Shown here in pieces: positions 1-7,776 of a DNA stretch of 64,000 nucleotides. The translations under genes were made by a program, and so were the position numbers. Under the pieces are notes generated by a model. That model made no database searches and was not told the DNA's origin. It saw nothing but the letters and a program-made list of their open reading frames with translations. How positions within the stretch are numbered: position 1 is the stretch's first letter; every line of letters starts with the position of its first letter. Source of the DNA: an uncultured Bacteroidia bacterium (GTDB taxonomy: Bacteria; Bacteroidota; Bacteroidia; Bacteroidales; UBA932); NCBI GenBank assembly GCA_902789445.1, contig CADAOB010000002.1, positions 40,334 through 104,333 on the forward strand, read 5' to 3'.

Positions 1-1224
1 GAAACCAACAGCCGGCAGGCAAAGAAGGAAGCCAGGACGCTCTCCGTGATGGAGGAAATCATGCTCCGACGGCATATCGACAGCCTCCAGACCCGACGCT
101 ACAGCAAGACGCTCAACGGCTTCCACATCCATTCCTGGGCCCCGTTCTATGCCAATGTGGACCGGCTGATGAACGATCTGGGCAGCTTTGACAGCCAGCA
201 TTTCAGCAACTGGTATGAATTCGTCGCGCCGGGAGCCACGATCCTTTCACAGAACCAGCTCGGTACGCTGGTCACCACGCTCGGCTACTCCTACCACCGG
301 GGTCACCACGGCGGACATGCCTTCATCCGTTACACCGGCCTCTATCCGGAGTTTTCCCTTGCCGTCGACTACAACGAGCGGAGCCGCACCTTCTCCGATG
401 TCCACTACCGGCCGGACGGCGCCCCGCAGATCCAGCTCGACACCCTGTCCAAGCCGGCGCTGGGCATCAACGCCCAGGTCTCCATTCCCTTGAATTTCAC
501 CCGCGGCGGATGGATTACCACGCTCAGGCCCCAGCTCAACTACTACTTGACCAACGATGCCTACCGCTACATGGAGCAAGGCGCAGACACCGGTTTTTCC
601 AGCCAGAACACGGAAATGCTGGTCGCGACGCTGCGTTTCGACACCCGGCTTTCGATGCCGCAGGCGCGTGTGACGCCGCGGCTGGGTTTCGGTTTCCAGC
701 TGAGCGGTCAGGTAAAACTGGGTGAAGGGGTGGCCCGGCGGAGCGTCGGCGCCCTCAACACCTGGGTCTATCTGCCGGGCTTCGGCAAGGAAGACGGATT
801 CAAGCTCTCCTATGCCAGGCAGTTCCAGCCGGAAGGCTCCCTCTTCTACAGCCCTGACTACAACCTCGTGCGCCGCCCCAACGGCTATGCCAACGAGATC
901 CTGATGAACTACCGGCGGGCCACCTTCGAATACGCCCTGCCCATCTACGCCGGCGATCTCGACGGCGGCCTTTTCTTCTACCTGAAACGCTTCATCCTGA
1001 TCCCCTTCGTCGATGTGGCCTACGACAAAAGCCATCCTTTCGTGGAAGAGGGGCGCATCACCCGGATGGAGCCCAAGCATTTCCTCTCCTACGGTTCCGC
1101 CCTGCTGGTCAACACCCGCATCTTCCGCATCGGCAAGGAGTTCCAGTTCGGCGTCCGCTATGCACGGCCGCACGTACCCGGCGATTATGGCAACTTCCGT
1201 TTTATCCTGACAACCGGACTCTGA
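1..1224 (+). CDS. Outer-membrane beta-barrel protein, C-terminal part
   Basis: The reading frame is open from the first base of the window, so the true start lies outside; about 407 residues are visible. The sequence alternates polar and aromatic residues in short amphipathic stretches and ends in a strand-like tail (FRFILTTGL), as expected for a C-terminal outer-membrane barrel. An early segment with HSWAPFY followed by SQNQLGT resembles the barrel part of large Bacteroidota proteins that carry a PD40/TolB-like propeller before the barrel, but the propeller would lie upstream and cannot be seen. pnuC follows after 7 bases, so the two are probably co-transcribed. The outer-membrane location is inferred from pattern only, and the substrate or function is unknown. 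Confidence 0.6.
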   Translation, partial: ETNSRQAKKEARTLSVMEEIMLRRHIDSLQTRRYSKTLNGFHIHSWAPFYANVDRLMNDLGSFDSQHFSNWYEFVAPGATILSQNQLGTLVTTLGYSYHRGHHGGHAFIRYTGLYPEFSLAVDYNERSRTFSDVHYRPDGAPQIQLDTLSKPALGINAQVSIPLNFTRGGWITTLRPQLNYYLTNDAYRYMEQGADTGFSSQNTEMLVATLRFDTRLSMPQARVTPRLGFGFQLSGQVKLGEGVARRSVGALNTWVYLPGFGKEDGFKLSYARQFQPEGSLFYSPDYNLVRRPNGYANEILMNYRRATFEYALPIYAGDLDGGLFFYLKRFILIPFVDVAYDKSHPFVEEGRITRMEPKHFLSYGSALLVNTRIFRIGKEFQFGVRYARPHVPGDYGNFRFILTTGL

Positions 1225-1231
1225 CAAGCAT

Positions 1232-1930
1232 ATGAACAACGCACGCAAGCTGAGCGGTTTCGACTGGTTCCTGATCCTGGGGACCACGGCCGTCAGCATC
1301 GCCTCCTCCCTCCTGGGCGAAGGCTGGGACACCATCGGTTTCATCGTAGCCGTGACCGGCATCATCAACCTGGTGCTCTGCGCCAAAGGCAATATCTGGA
1401 ATTACGCCTTCGGCATCGTTTACAACGCCATCTATGTCTATATCGCCTGGCATTCGAAGCTCTATGCCGACGCGGCGATCTACCTGCTCTATTACCTGCC
1501 GATGCAGTTCGTGGGCTGGGCGCAGTGGAAGAAGAACCAGAATGCGGAGAGCGGCGCGGTCAACGCCGTCCACCTGACGCGACGGCAGGCGCTCGCGCTG
1601 CTGGCCGCCGCCGCCGTCCTGATTCCGCTCTTTGCCTGGATCCTCGGCCTGCCGGCCATCGGCGACTCGCAGCCCTGGCTCGATGCCGTGACCACGGTGG
1701 TCTCGATCCTGGCCATGTACATGATGGTCAAGGCCATCGCGGAGCAGTGGTACATCTGGATCGTCCTCGATGCGGTACAGGTGATCAAATGGACGGTCGC
1801 CACGGTGCGCGGCGAAGCACACGCAGCGCTGATGCTCGTGATGTTCGCCTTCTTCCTGGCCAATGCCGTTTACGGCCTCATTCAGTGGAATGGATTAGCG
1901 AAGCGAGCTTCGGGCCAACCACGGCCGTAA
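1232..1930 (+). CDS. pnuC: PnuC-type nicotinamide riboside/mononucleotide transporter
   Basis: A polytopic membrane protein of 232 residues that should import a vitamin B3 precursor (nicotinamide riboside in most characterised PnuC proteins) for NAD synthesis. Several hydrophobic segments are visible, and the family hallmark WNYAFGIVYNAIYVYIAW lies around residues 55-72, followed by the LPMQFVGWAQW segment near residue 90 and a conserved C-terminal WYIWIVLDA-type segment. The start is the ATG 7 bases after the upstream stop. The last 53 bases overlap the 3' end of the convergent uvrC. The final residues (KRASGQPRP) therefore come from the overlap and may be a dispensable tail. Family assignment is firm; substrate choice is inferred. 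Confidence 0.85.
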   Translation: MNNARKLSGFDWFLILGTTAVSIASSLLGEGWDTIGFIVAVTGIINLVLCAKGNIWNYAFGIVYNAIYVYIAWHSKLYADAAIYLLYYLPMQFVGWAQWKKNQNAESGAVNAVHLTRRQALALLAAAAVLIPLFAWILGLPAIGDSQPWLDAVTTVVSILAMYMMVKAIAEQWYIWIVLDAVQVIKWTVATVRGEAHAALMLVMFAFFLANAVYGLIQWNGLAKRASGQPRP

Positions 1931-3365
1931 GTTCCTCCAGCGAAGCTTCTTTCATCCGTTTGACGCTCCGGAAATGTTTCAGAAGCTTCTCCTCGGTCTT
2001 GGGCCCGACGCCCGGGATCGCGCGCAGGGCGCTGCTTGTCTGTTCCTTGCTCCGCAAGTCCCGGTGGAAGGTGATGCCGAAGCGGTGCGCCTCGTCCCGG
2101 ATGTGCATCAGCACGCGCAGGGAACTGGAATTGCGGTCCAGGAACAGGGGGAGCGGGTCACCCGGCACAATGACTTCCTCCAGGCGTTCGGCCAGGCCGA
2201 CCACGAACACCTGGTCGGCGATCCCCAGCTCCCACAGCGCTTCGAGCGCGAAACTGAGCTGGCCTTTTCCTCCGTCGATGACAATCAGCTGCGGCAGCTC
2301 CTCCCCTTCGGCCATCAACCGTGAATAGCGCCGGTTGACCACTTCTTTCATAGACGCGAAGTCGTTGGCGCCCACCACGGTCTTGATCTTGAAGTGGCGA
2401 TAGTCGCGCTTGCTGGGCAGCGCATCCTTGAACACCACACAGGCAGCCACGGGGTTCGTTCCCTGGATATTCGAGTTGTCGAAGCACTCGATGTGGCGCG
2501 GCAGTTCCTTCATGCCAAGGTCTTTCTGGAGCTGGGCGAGCACTTTCTCGGATTTTTCGATCCGGCGCGGCAGCGTCTTTTCCTTCAGGAGCTTGTAGGT
2601 CTCCATGTCGAGGATGCCGTGTCCCACGGCTTTTTCCCGCTCGTGATGGGCATCCAGCAGGGCGAGGCGCTCTTTCCATTCCTGGGCTTCCTCGAAGCGC
2701 AGCTGCGCGGCGGCCGCAAGCATCTTCTCCCGGCAGGAGGCCAGCAGTTCGCGGGTTCGGCCGCTCAGCAGCTTCTTGATCTCCTCGATCTGGGCGCCGT
2801 ACTCCGCTTCACTGAAAAGGCCTTCGCAGGGGCCGGCGCATTTTTCGAGATGATAGTTCAGGCAGCAGCGCACCTTCCCTGCGGCAATCTGCTCAGGGGT
2901 AAGGGGATGCGCACAGATCCGGAGTTTGTAGAGATTCCCCATCAGGTCGAGCAGGCGCCGCGCGTGCTGGACGGAGGCGTAAGGGCCGTAGTACAGCGAA
3001 CCGTCCTGGATATAGCGCCGCGTCAGCATCACGCGGGGAAACGGTTCATTGCGGATACAGATCCAGGGATAGGTCTTGTCATCCTTGAGCAGGATGTTGT
3101 AGTGGGGCTGCAATTGCTTGATGAGGTTGTTTTCCAGCAGCAGCGCATCTTCTTCCGTCTCGACCACGGTATAGTGGAGGTCGGCGATATGTTCGACCAG
3201 CGCGCGCGTCTTGCGGTCCAGCTGTTCAGGCGGACGGAAATACTGGGAGACACGCCGTTTGAGGTCTTTTGCCTTGCCCACATAGATGACGGTGCCGCTG
3301 GCGTCGAGGTAGCGGTACACGCCCGGATCGTGCGGAAGATATGCTATTTTATCTCTGACATTCAT
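1878..3365 (-). CDS. uvrC: UvrC excinuclease subunit, unusually short
   Basis: Nucleotide excision repair nuclease that makes the two incisions with UvrAB. The N-terminal GIY-YIG domain (PGVYRYLDASGTVIYVGKAK), a four-Cys-type segment (CAHPLTP...CCLNYHLEKCAGPCEG) and a UVR helix pair (LRFEEAQEWKERL) are present. The C-terminal RNase H-like nuclease keeps its likely acidic and His residues (ECFDNSNIQG, VIDGGKGQ, DEAHRFG), and an HhH pair ends the protein (IPGVGPKTEEKLLKHF). At 495 residues it is about 100 shorter than Bacteroides UvrC. The missing part is the stretch between the UVR motif and ECFDNSN, which usually holds the DVDVFS-type and PQRGDKK-type sequences. It is divergent from the acyltransferase gene with 37 bases between the starts, and its 3' end overlaps pnuC. 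Confidence 0.93.
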   Translation of the reverse strand: MNVRDKIAYLPHDPGVYRYLDASGTVIYVGKAKDLKRRVSQYFRPPEQLDRKTRALVEHIADLHYTVVETEEDALLLENNLIKQLQPHYNILLKDDKTYPWICIRNEPFPRVMLTRRYIQDGSLYYGPYASVQHARRLLDLMGNLYKLRICAHPLTPEQIAAGKVRCCLNYHLEKCAGPCEGLFSEAEYGAQIEEIKKLLSGRTRELLASCREKMLAAAAQLRFEEAQEWKERLALLDAHHEREKAVGHGILDMETYKLLKEKTLPRRIEKSEKVLAQLQKDLGMKELPRHIECFDNSNIQGTNPVAACVVFKDALPSKRDYRHFKIKTVVGANDFASMKEVVNRRYSRLMAEGEELPQLIVIDGGKGQLSFALEALWELGIADQVFVVGLAERLEEVIVPGDPLPLFLDRNSSSLRVLMHIRDEAHRFGITFHRDLRSKEQTSSALRAIPGVGPKTEEKLLKHFRSVKRMKEASLEELTAVVGPKLASLIHSTE

Positions 3366-3375
3366 TAAAAAATAT

Positions 3376-3383
3376 TAACTTTG
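3376..3383 (+). promoter_or_regulatory. Promoter -7 box (TAACTTTG) for the acyltransferase gene
   Basis: TAACTTTG matches the Bacteroidota -7 consensus TAnnTTTG. The expected transcription start falls a few bases downstream, just before a TTG at 3388, which favours the ATG at 3403 as the translational start. No clear -33 TTTG is present. Confidence 0.6.
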
Positions 3384-3402
3384 CTATTTGGCGCTTATAA
3401 CT

Positions 3403-5247
3403 ATGAAAAAGACAAAAACAAAGATAATCAATAAATCCGACATTATGCAGGTCATCCACATGCGGGGACCTGTCGGATGGCTGATCGCGACCTTCGCGAT
3501 GTGGATCCTGGGATTCAACAAAGTCAACAAGGCGAACGACCGCTGCAAACAATACCAGGGACCGGAATTTTCAGCCCATATTCTCAAGGACATCGGCATC
3601 CACTACGACCTCAAGCCGCAACAATACAACTACATTCCGCAGGACGGCCCTTTCATCGTCATCGCCAACCACCCCATCGGCTCGGCAGACGGCATGCTGA
3701 TGAATACGGTCATCGGCACGATGCGTACCGATTTCAAGATCATGGCCAATTTCCTGCTGACGATGATCCCCTCGCTCAAAGAGTCTTTCATCGCCGTCAA
3801 TCCCTTCTCCGACAGCGTGTCGGCCCGCAGCAGCCTGGCCGGCCTGCGCTTCGCCAAGGAACATCTGGCCGCCGGCGGCTCGCTTGGCCTGTTCCCGGCC
3901 GGAGAAGTCTCTACCTACCAGCGGGCGAAGAACCGCAGTGCGCTGAAACGGCACGTGGTGGAGGACATTCGCTGGCCGGCTTCGGTCATCAAGCTGATCC
4001 GAAACGCGAACGTGCCGGTCATCCCGGTCTATTTCGAGGCGCAGAATTCGAAATGGTTCCATTTCGTCGGCCGCATCCACCCGATGCTCCGCACCCTCAA
4101 CCTGCCCAACGAACTGTTCAACAAGAAGGGCAAGACCATCCCGATGCGCATCGGCAAAGCGATCATGCCCAACGAGCTGGCCGAATTTCCGGATCTGGAG
4201 CAGCTGGGCGGCTACCTGCGCAGCCGCGTCTATGCCATGGAGGCGGAATTCAACAATCCCAACGAAGAGCTCATGAAACCGCCGGAGATGGTCACGCCCA
4301 TCTCCCTGCCGCGCGACAAGAAAGCCGTCGTCAAGGAATTCGACCGGCTCAAGAACGGCGGCAAGAAACTCTTTGACGTGGCCAACTACCAATGCTACCT
4401 GGCCGAGGCCGACGAAATTCCCGTGGCGATGATCGAATTGGGCCGCCGTCGCGAAGAGGCGTTCCGGGCCACGGGCGAAGGCAGCAACCAGGCCATCGAC
4501 GTGGACGACTACGACAAATACTACAAGCATCTGATCCTCTGGGATGCCAAGCGCAAGCGCATTGCCGGCGGCTACCGCCTGGGCATCGGCAGCGAAATCT
4601 TCGAGCAGCACGGCGGCGTGGAGGGTTTCTACACCAGTTCCCTGTTTACGTATTCCAAGGATTTTGAATCCACGCTGCGCGAGACCATCGAGCTGGGCCG
4701 CTCCTTCGTCAGCCTGGAATACCAGAAGGAGGCGCTTCCGCTGATGCTTCTCCTAAAAGGTTTGATGCACAGCCTGATGCGCTATCCAGACGCGGTCTAT
4801 TTCATCGGCCCGGTGAGCATCAGCAACAGCTATCCGAAGTTCTACCAGAGCCTGATGGTCTATTATCTGGAGAACAAGCACAACGCCCTGCTGCCGGAAA
4901 ATTCGGCCCTGCCGACCACCCCGTTCGAACCGGACTACCTGAAGATCAATCCGCGGGAGCTGCTGCGCAAGAAGATGGACAATTTCGAGAAGTTCGACCG
5001 CTTCCTGATGCGCCTGTCCGACAATACCTACCGGATGCCGACGCTGGTCAAGAAATACATGAAGGTCAATGCGCGCATCATCGCCTTCAATGTCGATCCG
5101 CTGTTCAACTACAGCCTCGACGGCCTGATCATCCTGCGCATCAAGGATTATCCCCGCGCCGAAATCCTCTCGATGACCAAAGACGTGGACAACATCAACG
5201 ACCGCGAAGCCATCATGAACCGCTTCGGCTATTCGCTAAAAGATTAA
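3403..5247 (+). CDS. Fused O-acyltransferase/N-acyltransferase (OlsF/GlsF-like lipid synthase)
   Basis: A two-domain protein of 614 residues. The N-terminal half is a PlsC-type lysophospholipid acyltransferase with the acyl-acceptor motif NHPIGSADGM (about residue 90) and the FPAGEVST motif (about residue 165). The C-terminal half (about 310-500) resembles the GNAT-like OlsB/hemolysin family (RIAGGYRLGIG, ELGRSFVSLEYQ, then YFIGPVSISNSYP). In Serratia and Flavobacterium OlsF the same fusion makes ornithine lipid. In Bacteroides the split GlsA/GlsB pair makes glycine lipids. Production of an amino-acid-containing acyl-oxyacyl lipid in the inner membrane is therefore the best inference; the head group cannot be read from sequence. 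A TTG at 3388 would add five residues but lies at the predicted transcription start. Confidence 0.75.
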   Translation: MKKTKTKIINKSDIMQVIHMRGPVGWLIATFAMWILGFNKVNKANDRCKQYQGPEFSAHILKDIGIHYDLKPQQYNYIPQDGPFIVIANHPIGSADGMLMNTVIGTMRTDFKIMANFLLTMIPSLKESFIAVNPFSDSVSARSSLAGLRFAKEHLAAGGSLGLFPAGEVSTYQRAKNRSALKRHVVEDIRWPASVIKLIRNANVPVIPVYFEAQNSKWFHFVGRIHPMLRTLNLPNELFNKKGKTIPMRIGKAIMPNELAEFPDLEQLGGYLRSRVYAMEAEFNNPNEELMKPPEMVTPISLPRDKKAVVKEFDRLKNGGKKLFDVANYQCYLAEADEIPVAMIELGRRREEAFRATGEGSNQAIDVDDYDKYYKHLILWDAKRKRIAGGYRLGIGSEIFEQHGGVEGFYTSSLFTYSKDFESTLRETIELGRSFVSLEYQKEALPLMLLLKGLMHSLMRYPDAVYFIGPVSISNSYPKFYQSLMVYYLENKHNALLPENSALPTTPFEPDYLKINPRELLRKKMDNFEKFDRFLMRLSDNTYRMPTLVKKYMKVNARIIAFNVDPLFNYSLDGLIILRIKDYPRAEILSMTKDVDNINDREAIMNRFGYSLKD

Positions 5248-5269
5248 CCCCGCTTGGCGGTCTCCAGCC

Positions 5270-5361
5270 GTAGTTTCAGGCAAAGCCCTTCACATCCGCT
5301 ACGGCTATCCGCACAAGCCCCTCCCGCAAAAACTCCGTGAAGGGACTTTGCCCGAAACTAC
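5270..5361. repeat. Long imperfect hairpin, first half of a paired structured element
   Basis: Arms 5270-5293 and 5337-5361 are complementary over about 24 bases with one bulge and one mismatch (GTAGTTTCAGGCAAAG against CTTTGCCCGAAACTAC). The 43-base interior contains CCGCTACG and CCCCTCCCG. Both words recur in reverse complement inside the second element at 5378-5527, so the two look like inverted relatives. It lies 22 bases after the acyltransferase stop and could also end that transcript, but no U-tract follows. Confidence 0.6.
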
Positions 5362-5377
5362 CATCCCCTTGTTATTG

Positions 5378-5527
5378 GTTTTGCCGGAAAGTCGAGTCAG
5401 CTATCGAGTCAAAAACCCATAGCCGCCCGTGGCTATGTGAACGGGAGGGGCCCATCGCTTGCGATGGGAGGGATGGAGCGTAGCGGAAGGTTTTTGACCG
5501 ATAGCTGCGAGACTGAAGGCAAAACAC
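5378..5527. repeat. Cloverleaf-like inverted-repeat element
   Basis: An outer stem is formed by 5378-5417 and 5489-5526 (left arm ends in GTCAAAAACC, right arm begins GGTTTTTGAC; the middle CAGCTATCG pairs with CGATAGCTG). Inside it are two perfect hairpins: CATAGCC/GGCTATG at 5418-5437 and CCCATCGC/GCGATGGG at 5451-5468. The whole could fold as a multi-branched structure in DNA or RNA. No open frame or known RNA family was recognised here. It sits between the 3' ends of two convergent genes. Confidence 0.6.
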
Positions 5528-5533
5528 TGTTTC

Positions 5534-5779
5534 CTACGGCACCGGATCGTAACCGGAACCGCCCCAGGGGGCGCAGCGGAGGATGCGGCGGATGGCCAGC
5601 CAGCTGCCGCGCAGCAGGCCGTGCTTGCGCAACGCCTCGAGCGCATAATTCGAGCAGGTGGGCGTATAGCGGCACTGCCGCCCCATGTAGGGCGACAGGA
5701 AGATCTGGTAGAGGCGGATCAGCTTAACGGGCAGCCAGATCGTCCAGGACCTGAGCGAGGCTTTTGTCGATTCTTTCAT
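5534..5779 (-). CDS. yidD: YidD membrane-protein insertion efficiency factor
   Basis: An 81-residue protein with the YidD signature: [14 protein letters not shown] followed by [20 protein letters not shown] and a C-terminal [11 protein letters not shown]. YidD is a small inner-membrane-associated protein thought to help YidC insert membrane proteins. It overlaps the end of rnpA by 56 bases, the usual rnpA-yidD order. The ATG at 5779 was chosen because the conserved region begins soon after it; an upstream in-frame ATG would add 23 residues that lie wholly inside rnpA and look unlike the family. Last gene of a five-gene operon. Confidence 0.9.
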   Translation of the reverse strand: MKESTKASLRSWTIWLPVKLIRLYQIFLSPYMGRQCRYTPTCSNYALEALRKHGLLRGSWLAIRRILRCAPWGGSGYDPVP

Positions 5780-6029
5780 AGTCTTCCACCTGTTTGCCCA
5801 CGTAATAGATGAAAATGTCGTAGCTGCGGCCGCCCAGGCGCCCGACATTCAGCCGGAAAGCCTCGCGGATGCGGCGTTTGAGCAGGTTGCGCCGGACAGC
5901 CCGCTTGAAATTCCGTTTGGGAACCGATACGCCAAAATCCCCCGCGCCCTCCTGAAAGTGGACTTTCAGCGGATAGCGGAACACGACCTGTCCCGTCTTC
6001 AGCAGCGAGAGGATCTGTCGTTCATTCAT
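5724..6029 (-). CDS. rnpA: Ribonuclease P protein component
   Basis: A 101-residue basic protein that binds RNase P RNA and helps tRNA 5' maturation. The hallmark basic helix is present ([22 protein letters not shown], about residues 38-59), preceded by the FGVSVPKR strand. It is slightly shorter than the usual 110-135 residues at the N-terminus. Its start overlaps the hemD stop by four bases (ATGA), so translation is probably coupled, and its 3' end overlaps yidD. Assignment is firm from the signature and from the neighbouring yidD. Confidence 0.93.
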   Translation of the reverse strand: MNERQILSLLKTGQVVFRYPLKVHFQEGAGDFGVSVPKRNFKRAVRRNLLKRRIREAFRLNVGRLGGRSYDIFIYYVGKQVEDYERIDKSLAQVLDDLAAR

Positions 6030-6757
6030 CCCAGATAGTTGCTGATCGCGTCGGCGATGGAAGGCGCATTGGGAGCCGGCGCCTTGATCTCCACCTGAAG
6101 CCCCGCTTCTTCCGCCGCACGGGCCGTCGAAGGTCCGAAGGTGGCGAAAACCAGCGACTCCTGCTTGAAGTCAGGCCAGGCTTCCAGCAGCGACTTGATG
6201 TCGGCCGGACTGTAGAAGGCCACGATCTGGTAGCTGTGGATGTCGATGTCGCGGATGTCGTTGCTGACTGTACGCACGAAGACGGCGCTGCCGTGTTTGA
6301 GCTTTTCCTTGGTGAAAAGCTTGTGGACTTCCGGCTTGAGCTGGTCGGTGCACGCAATCAGGAAGTTTTCGCTCCGGTGCTTGGCGCCGATGGACTGGAC
6401 CATCGAGGCGACCGTGCCCGCACCGAAGAAAATCTTGCGTTTACGATAGACGATGTACTTCTGCAGATAGACGGCGATGGTCTCGCTCTGGCAGAAATAC
6501 TTCATCGTTTCAGGGACATTCACCCGCATCTGTTCACAGATGTGGAAAAAGGAGTCAATGGCCAGACGTGACGTAAAGACGATGGCCGTATAGTCGAGGA
6601 TGGTCACCCGTTGCGCGACAAAATCACGGACGGAAACCCCTTCAACCCGGAAGAAAGGACGGAAATCGATAGTCAGGCCTTTCTTGCTTGTCAGGTCGGA
6701 ATAGGGGGATGCCCCCGTCGGCTCGGGTTGCGAGATGAGTACGCGTTTAATTTCCAT
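6026..6757 (-). CDS. hemD: Uroporphyrinogen-III synthase family protein
   Basis: A 243-residue protein of the HemD fold, which closes and inverts ring D of hydroxymethylbilane to give uroporphyrinogen III. Visible family features are the N-terminal ISQPEP strand, the AIVFTSRLAIDSFF segment near residue 60, an FGAGTVA-type linker, IVAFYSPADIKSLLEAW near residue 180 and the closing FATFGPSTARAAEEAGL motif. Bacteroidota often place this gene between DUF4271 and rnpA, as here. The start overlaps the DUF4271 stop by 11 bases. HemD proteins diverge strongly, so enzyme activity is inferred rather than shown by catalytic residues. Confidence 0.83.
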   Translation of the reverse strand: MEIKRVLISQPEPTGASPYSDLTSKKGLTIDFRPFFRVEGVSVRDFVAQRVTILDYTAIVFTSRLAIDSFFHICEQMRVNVPETMKYFCQSETIAVYLQKYIVYRKRKIFFGAGTVASMVQSIGAKHRSENFLIACTDQLKPEVHKLFTKEKLKHGSAVFVRTVSNDIRDIDIHSYQIVAFYSPADIKSLLEAWPDFKQESLVFATFGPSTARAAEEAGLQVEIKAPAPNAPSIADAISNYLG

Positions 6758-7364
6758 TGAACAATCTGTTAACTACCACACAAATCGGTAAAATTTCCAA
6801 AGCGCAAAGATACAAAACCCAGAAAAAAGGAGAAAATTCTGTTTGCAAAAGTAGCGAAAGCCCCCGCCGGAAATAGTAATAAAGCCCGGCGGCAAAAGGC
6901 AGTAAAACAAGCCCCCAGAGCAGCCAGCGGGGTGATTCGGGTGCGAGCCAGCCCACCAGGAGCGCCGGCACGGAAAAAAGAATCACCAGCACGCCCAGCG
7001 CGTAGCCGGTCCGTTCGACGGCACGGAAGGCGCCCGGCCGGGAACCCAGCCAGCCCATCAGCAGGCAGGCCAGCTTCCGGAAAAGCAGCAGGGCGGCCAG
7101 CGCGGCAAGCGTCCAGGCGTAGCCCGCCGTGCTGATGCCGGCGAGCACCAGTGTCAAGGCGTAAAAAGGAACCAGCAGGAAGAAGGCCAGGCGGACGGAA
7201 CTGCAGATATATTTGTTGCCCAGCATTTCCTGCGTACCGTTGAGGCCGTGGAGACAGGAAACGCCGCCACGCACCGCAACCAGCAGCCGGTTGTACGACA
7301 GCATCAGCGCCACCGCAGCCAGCAACAGGAAGGCCAGGACATAGGGATCGGGCAGTTCTCTCAT
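6747..7364 (-). CDS. DUF4271 membrane protein
   Basis: A 205-residue integral membrane protein with about six hydrophobic segments and no charged catalytic motif. The pattern and position (between a SUI1-like gene and hemD) match the Bacteroidota-restricted family DUF4271, whose function is unknown. The ATG at 7364 shares one base with the upstream stop codon (TGATG), so translation is probably coupled. A TTG immediately before it was not chosen. Its membership of an operon with rnpA and yidD gives no strong clue; a role near membrane biogenesis is only a guess. Confidence 0.75.
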   Translation of the reverse strand: MRELPDPYVLAFLLLAAVALMLSYNRLLVAVRGGVSCLHGLNGTQEMLGNKYICSSVRLAFFLLVPFYALTLVLAGISTAGYAWTLAALAALLLFRKLACLLMGWLGSRPGAFRAVERTGYALGVLVILFSVPALLVGWLAPESPRWLLWGLVLLPFAAGLYYYFRRGLSLLLQTEFSPFFWVLYLCALEILPICVVVNRLFNGN

Positions 7365-7702
7365 CAATTCCCGCGTTTGGCCGCGTGGCCCATCTCTTTC
7401 AAAAGGGATACTACTTTGTCGCGGACGTCGCCCTGAAGCAGGATTTCCCCGTCTGCGGCAGAGCCGCCTACGCCGAGGCGCTTGCGCAACAAGGTCCCCA
7501 ACGCCGCCAGGGAAGCCTCATCTCCGTCGAAACCGCTCACCAGCGTCACCTGCTTGCCGGCACGGCGGCGGCGGTCAATCGACACCACCAGCCGTTGTTT
7601 CCGCTGCGGCTGTACAGGGATTTCCGCCGGCGCTTCTTCCGGCAGGGCTGCCAGCTCGTCGGCATAACGGCTCATCAGGATATCTTTCCAGTCTTGTGGC
7701 AT
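7364..7702 (-). CDS. SUI1/eIF1-like translation factor (YciH family)
   Basis: A 112-residue protein whose second half is a SUI1 domain: RLVVSIDRRRRAGKQVTLVSGF, then a helix with LGTLLRKRLGVGGSA and the strand GEILLQGDVRDKV. Bacterial SUI1 proteins resemble eIF1 and can influence start-codon selection on the ribosome, though their normal role is unclear. It is the first gene of the operon running through DUF4271, hemD, rnpA and yidD, and is divergent from the DUF2723 gene with 74 bases between starts. Confidence 0.87.
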   Translation of the reverse strand: MPQDWKDILMSRYADELAALPEEAPAEIPVQPQRKQRLVVSIDRRRRAGKQVTLVSGFDGDEASLAALGTLLRKRLGVGGSAADGEILLQGDVRDKVVSLLKEMGHAAKRGN

Positions 7703-7721
7703 CGTCCTTGCAAAATTTTCG

Positions 7722-7729
7722 CAAAGTTA
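7722..7729 (-). promoter_or_regulatory. Promoter -7 box for the SUI1-yidD operon
   Basis: On the minus strand this reads TAACTTTG, matching TAnnTTTG, 20 bases upstream of the SUI1 ATG at 7702. No clear -33 element is seen. It lies within 20 bases of the opposing DUF2723 promoter. Confidence 0.5.
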
Positions 7730-7742
7730 GTGATAAAACCTT

Positions 7743-7750
7743 TATCTTTG
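7743..7750 (+). promoter_or_regulatory. Promoter -7 box (TATCTTTG) for the DUF2723 gene
   Basis: TATCTTTG matches the Bacteroidota -7 consensus and lies 26 bases before the ATG at 7777. The predicted transcription start lies downstream of alternative in-frame upstream ATGs, which supports the start at 7777. Confidence 0.6.
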
Positions 7751-7776
7751 TTGTTTGCACGAAAAATCACTTGTTT

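Noticed and set aside
3388-3402. TTG starts for the acyltransferase (3388), mutS (20842) and sufS (60292)
   Set aside because: Each TTG overlaps or immediately follows a TAnnTTTG promoter box, so it would not be transcribed or would lie at the transcript end; a good ATG follows in frame.
5248-5533. A tRNA or known riboswitch in the structured gap
   Set aside because: The hairpins do not show the T-loop or acceptor features of a tRNA, and no downstream gene on the same strand would be controlled.
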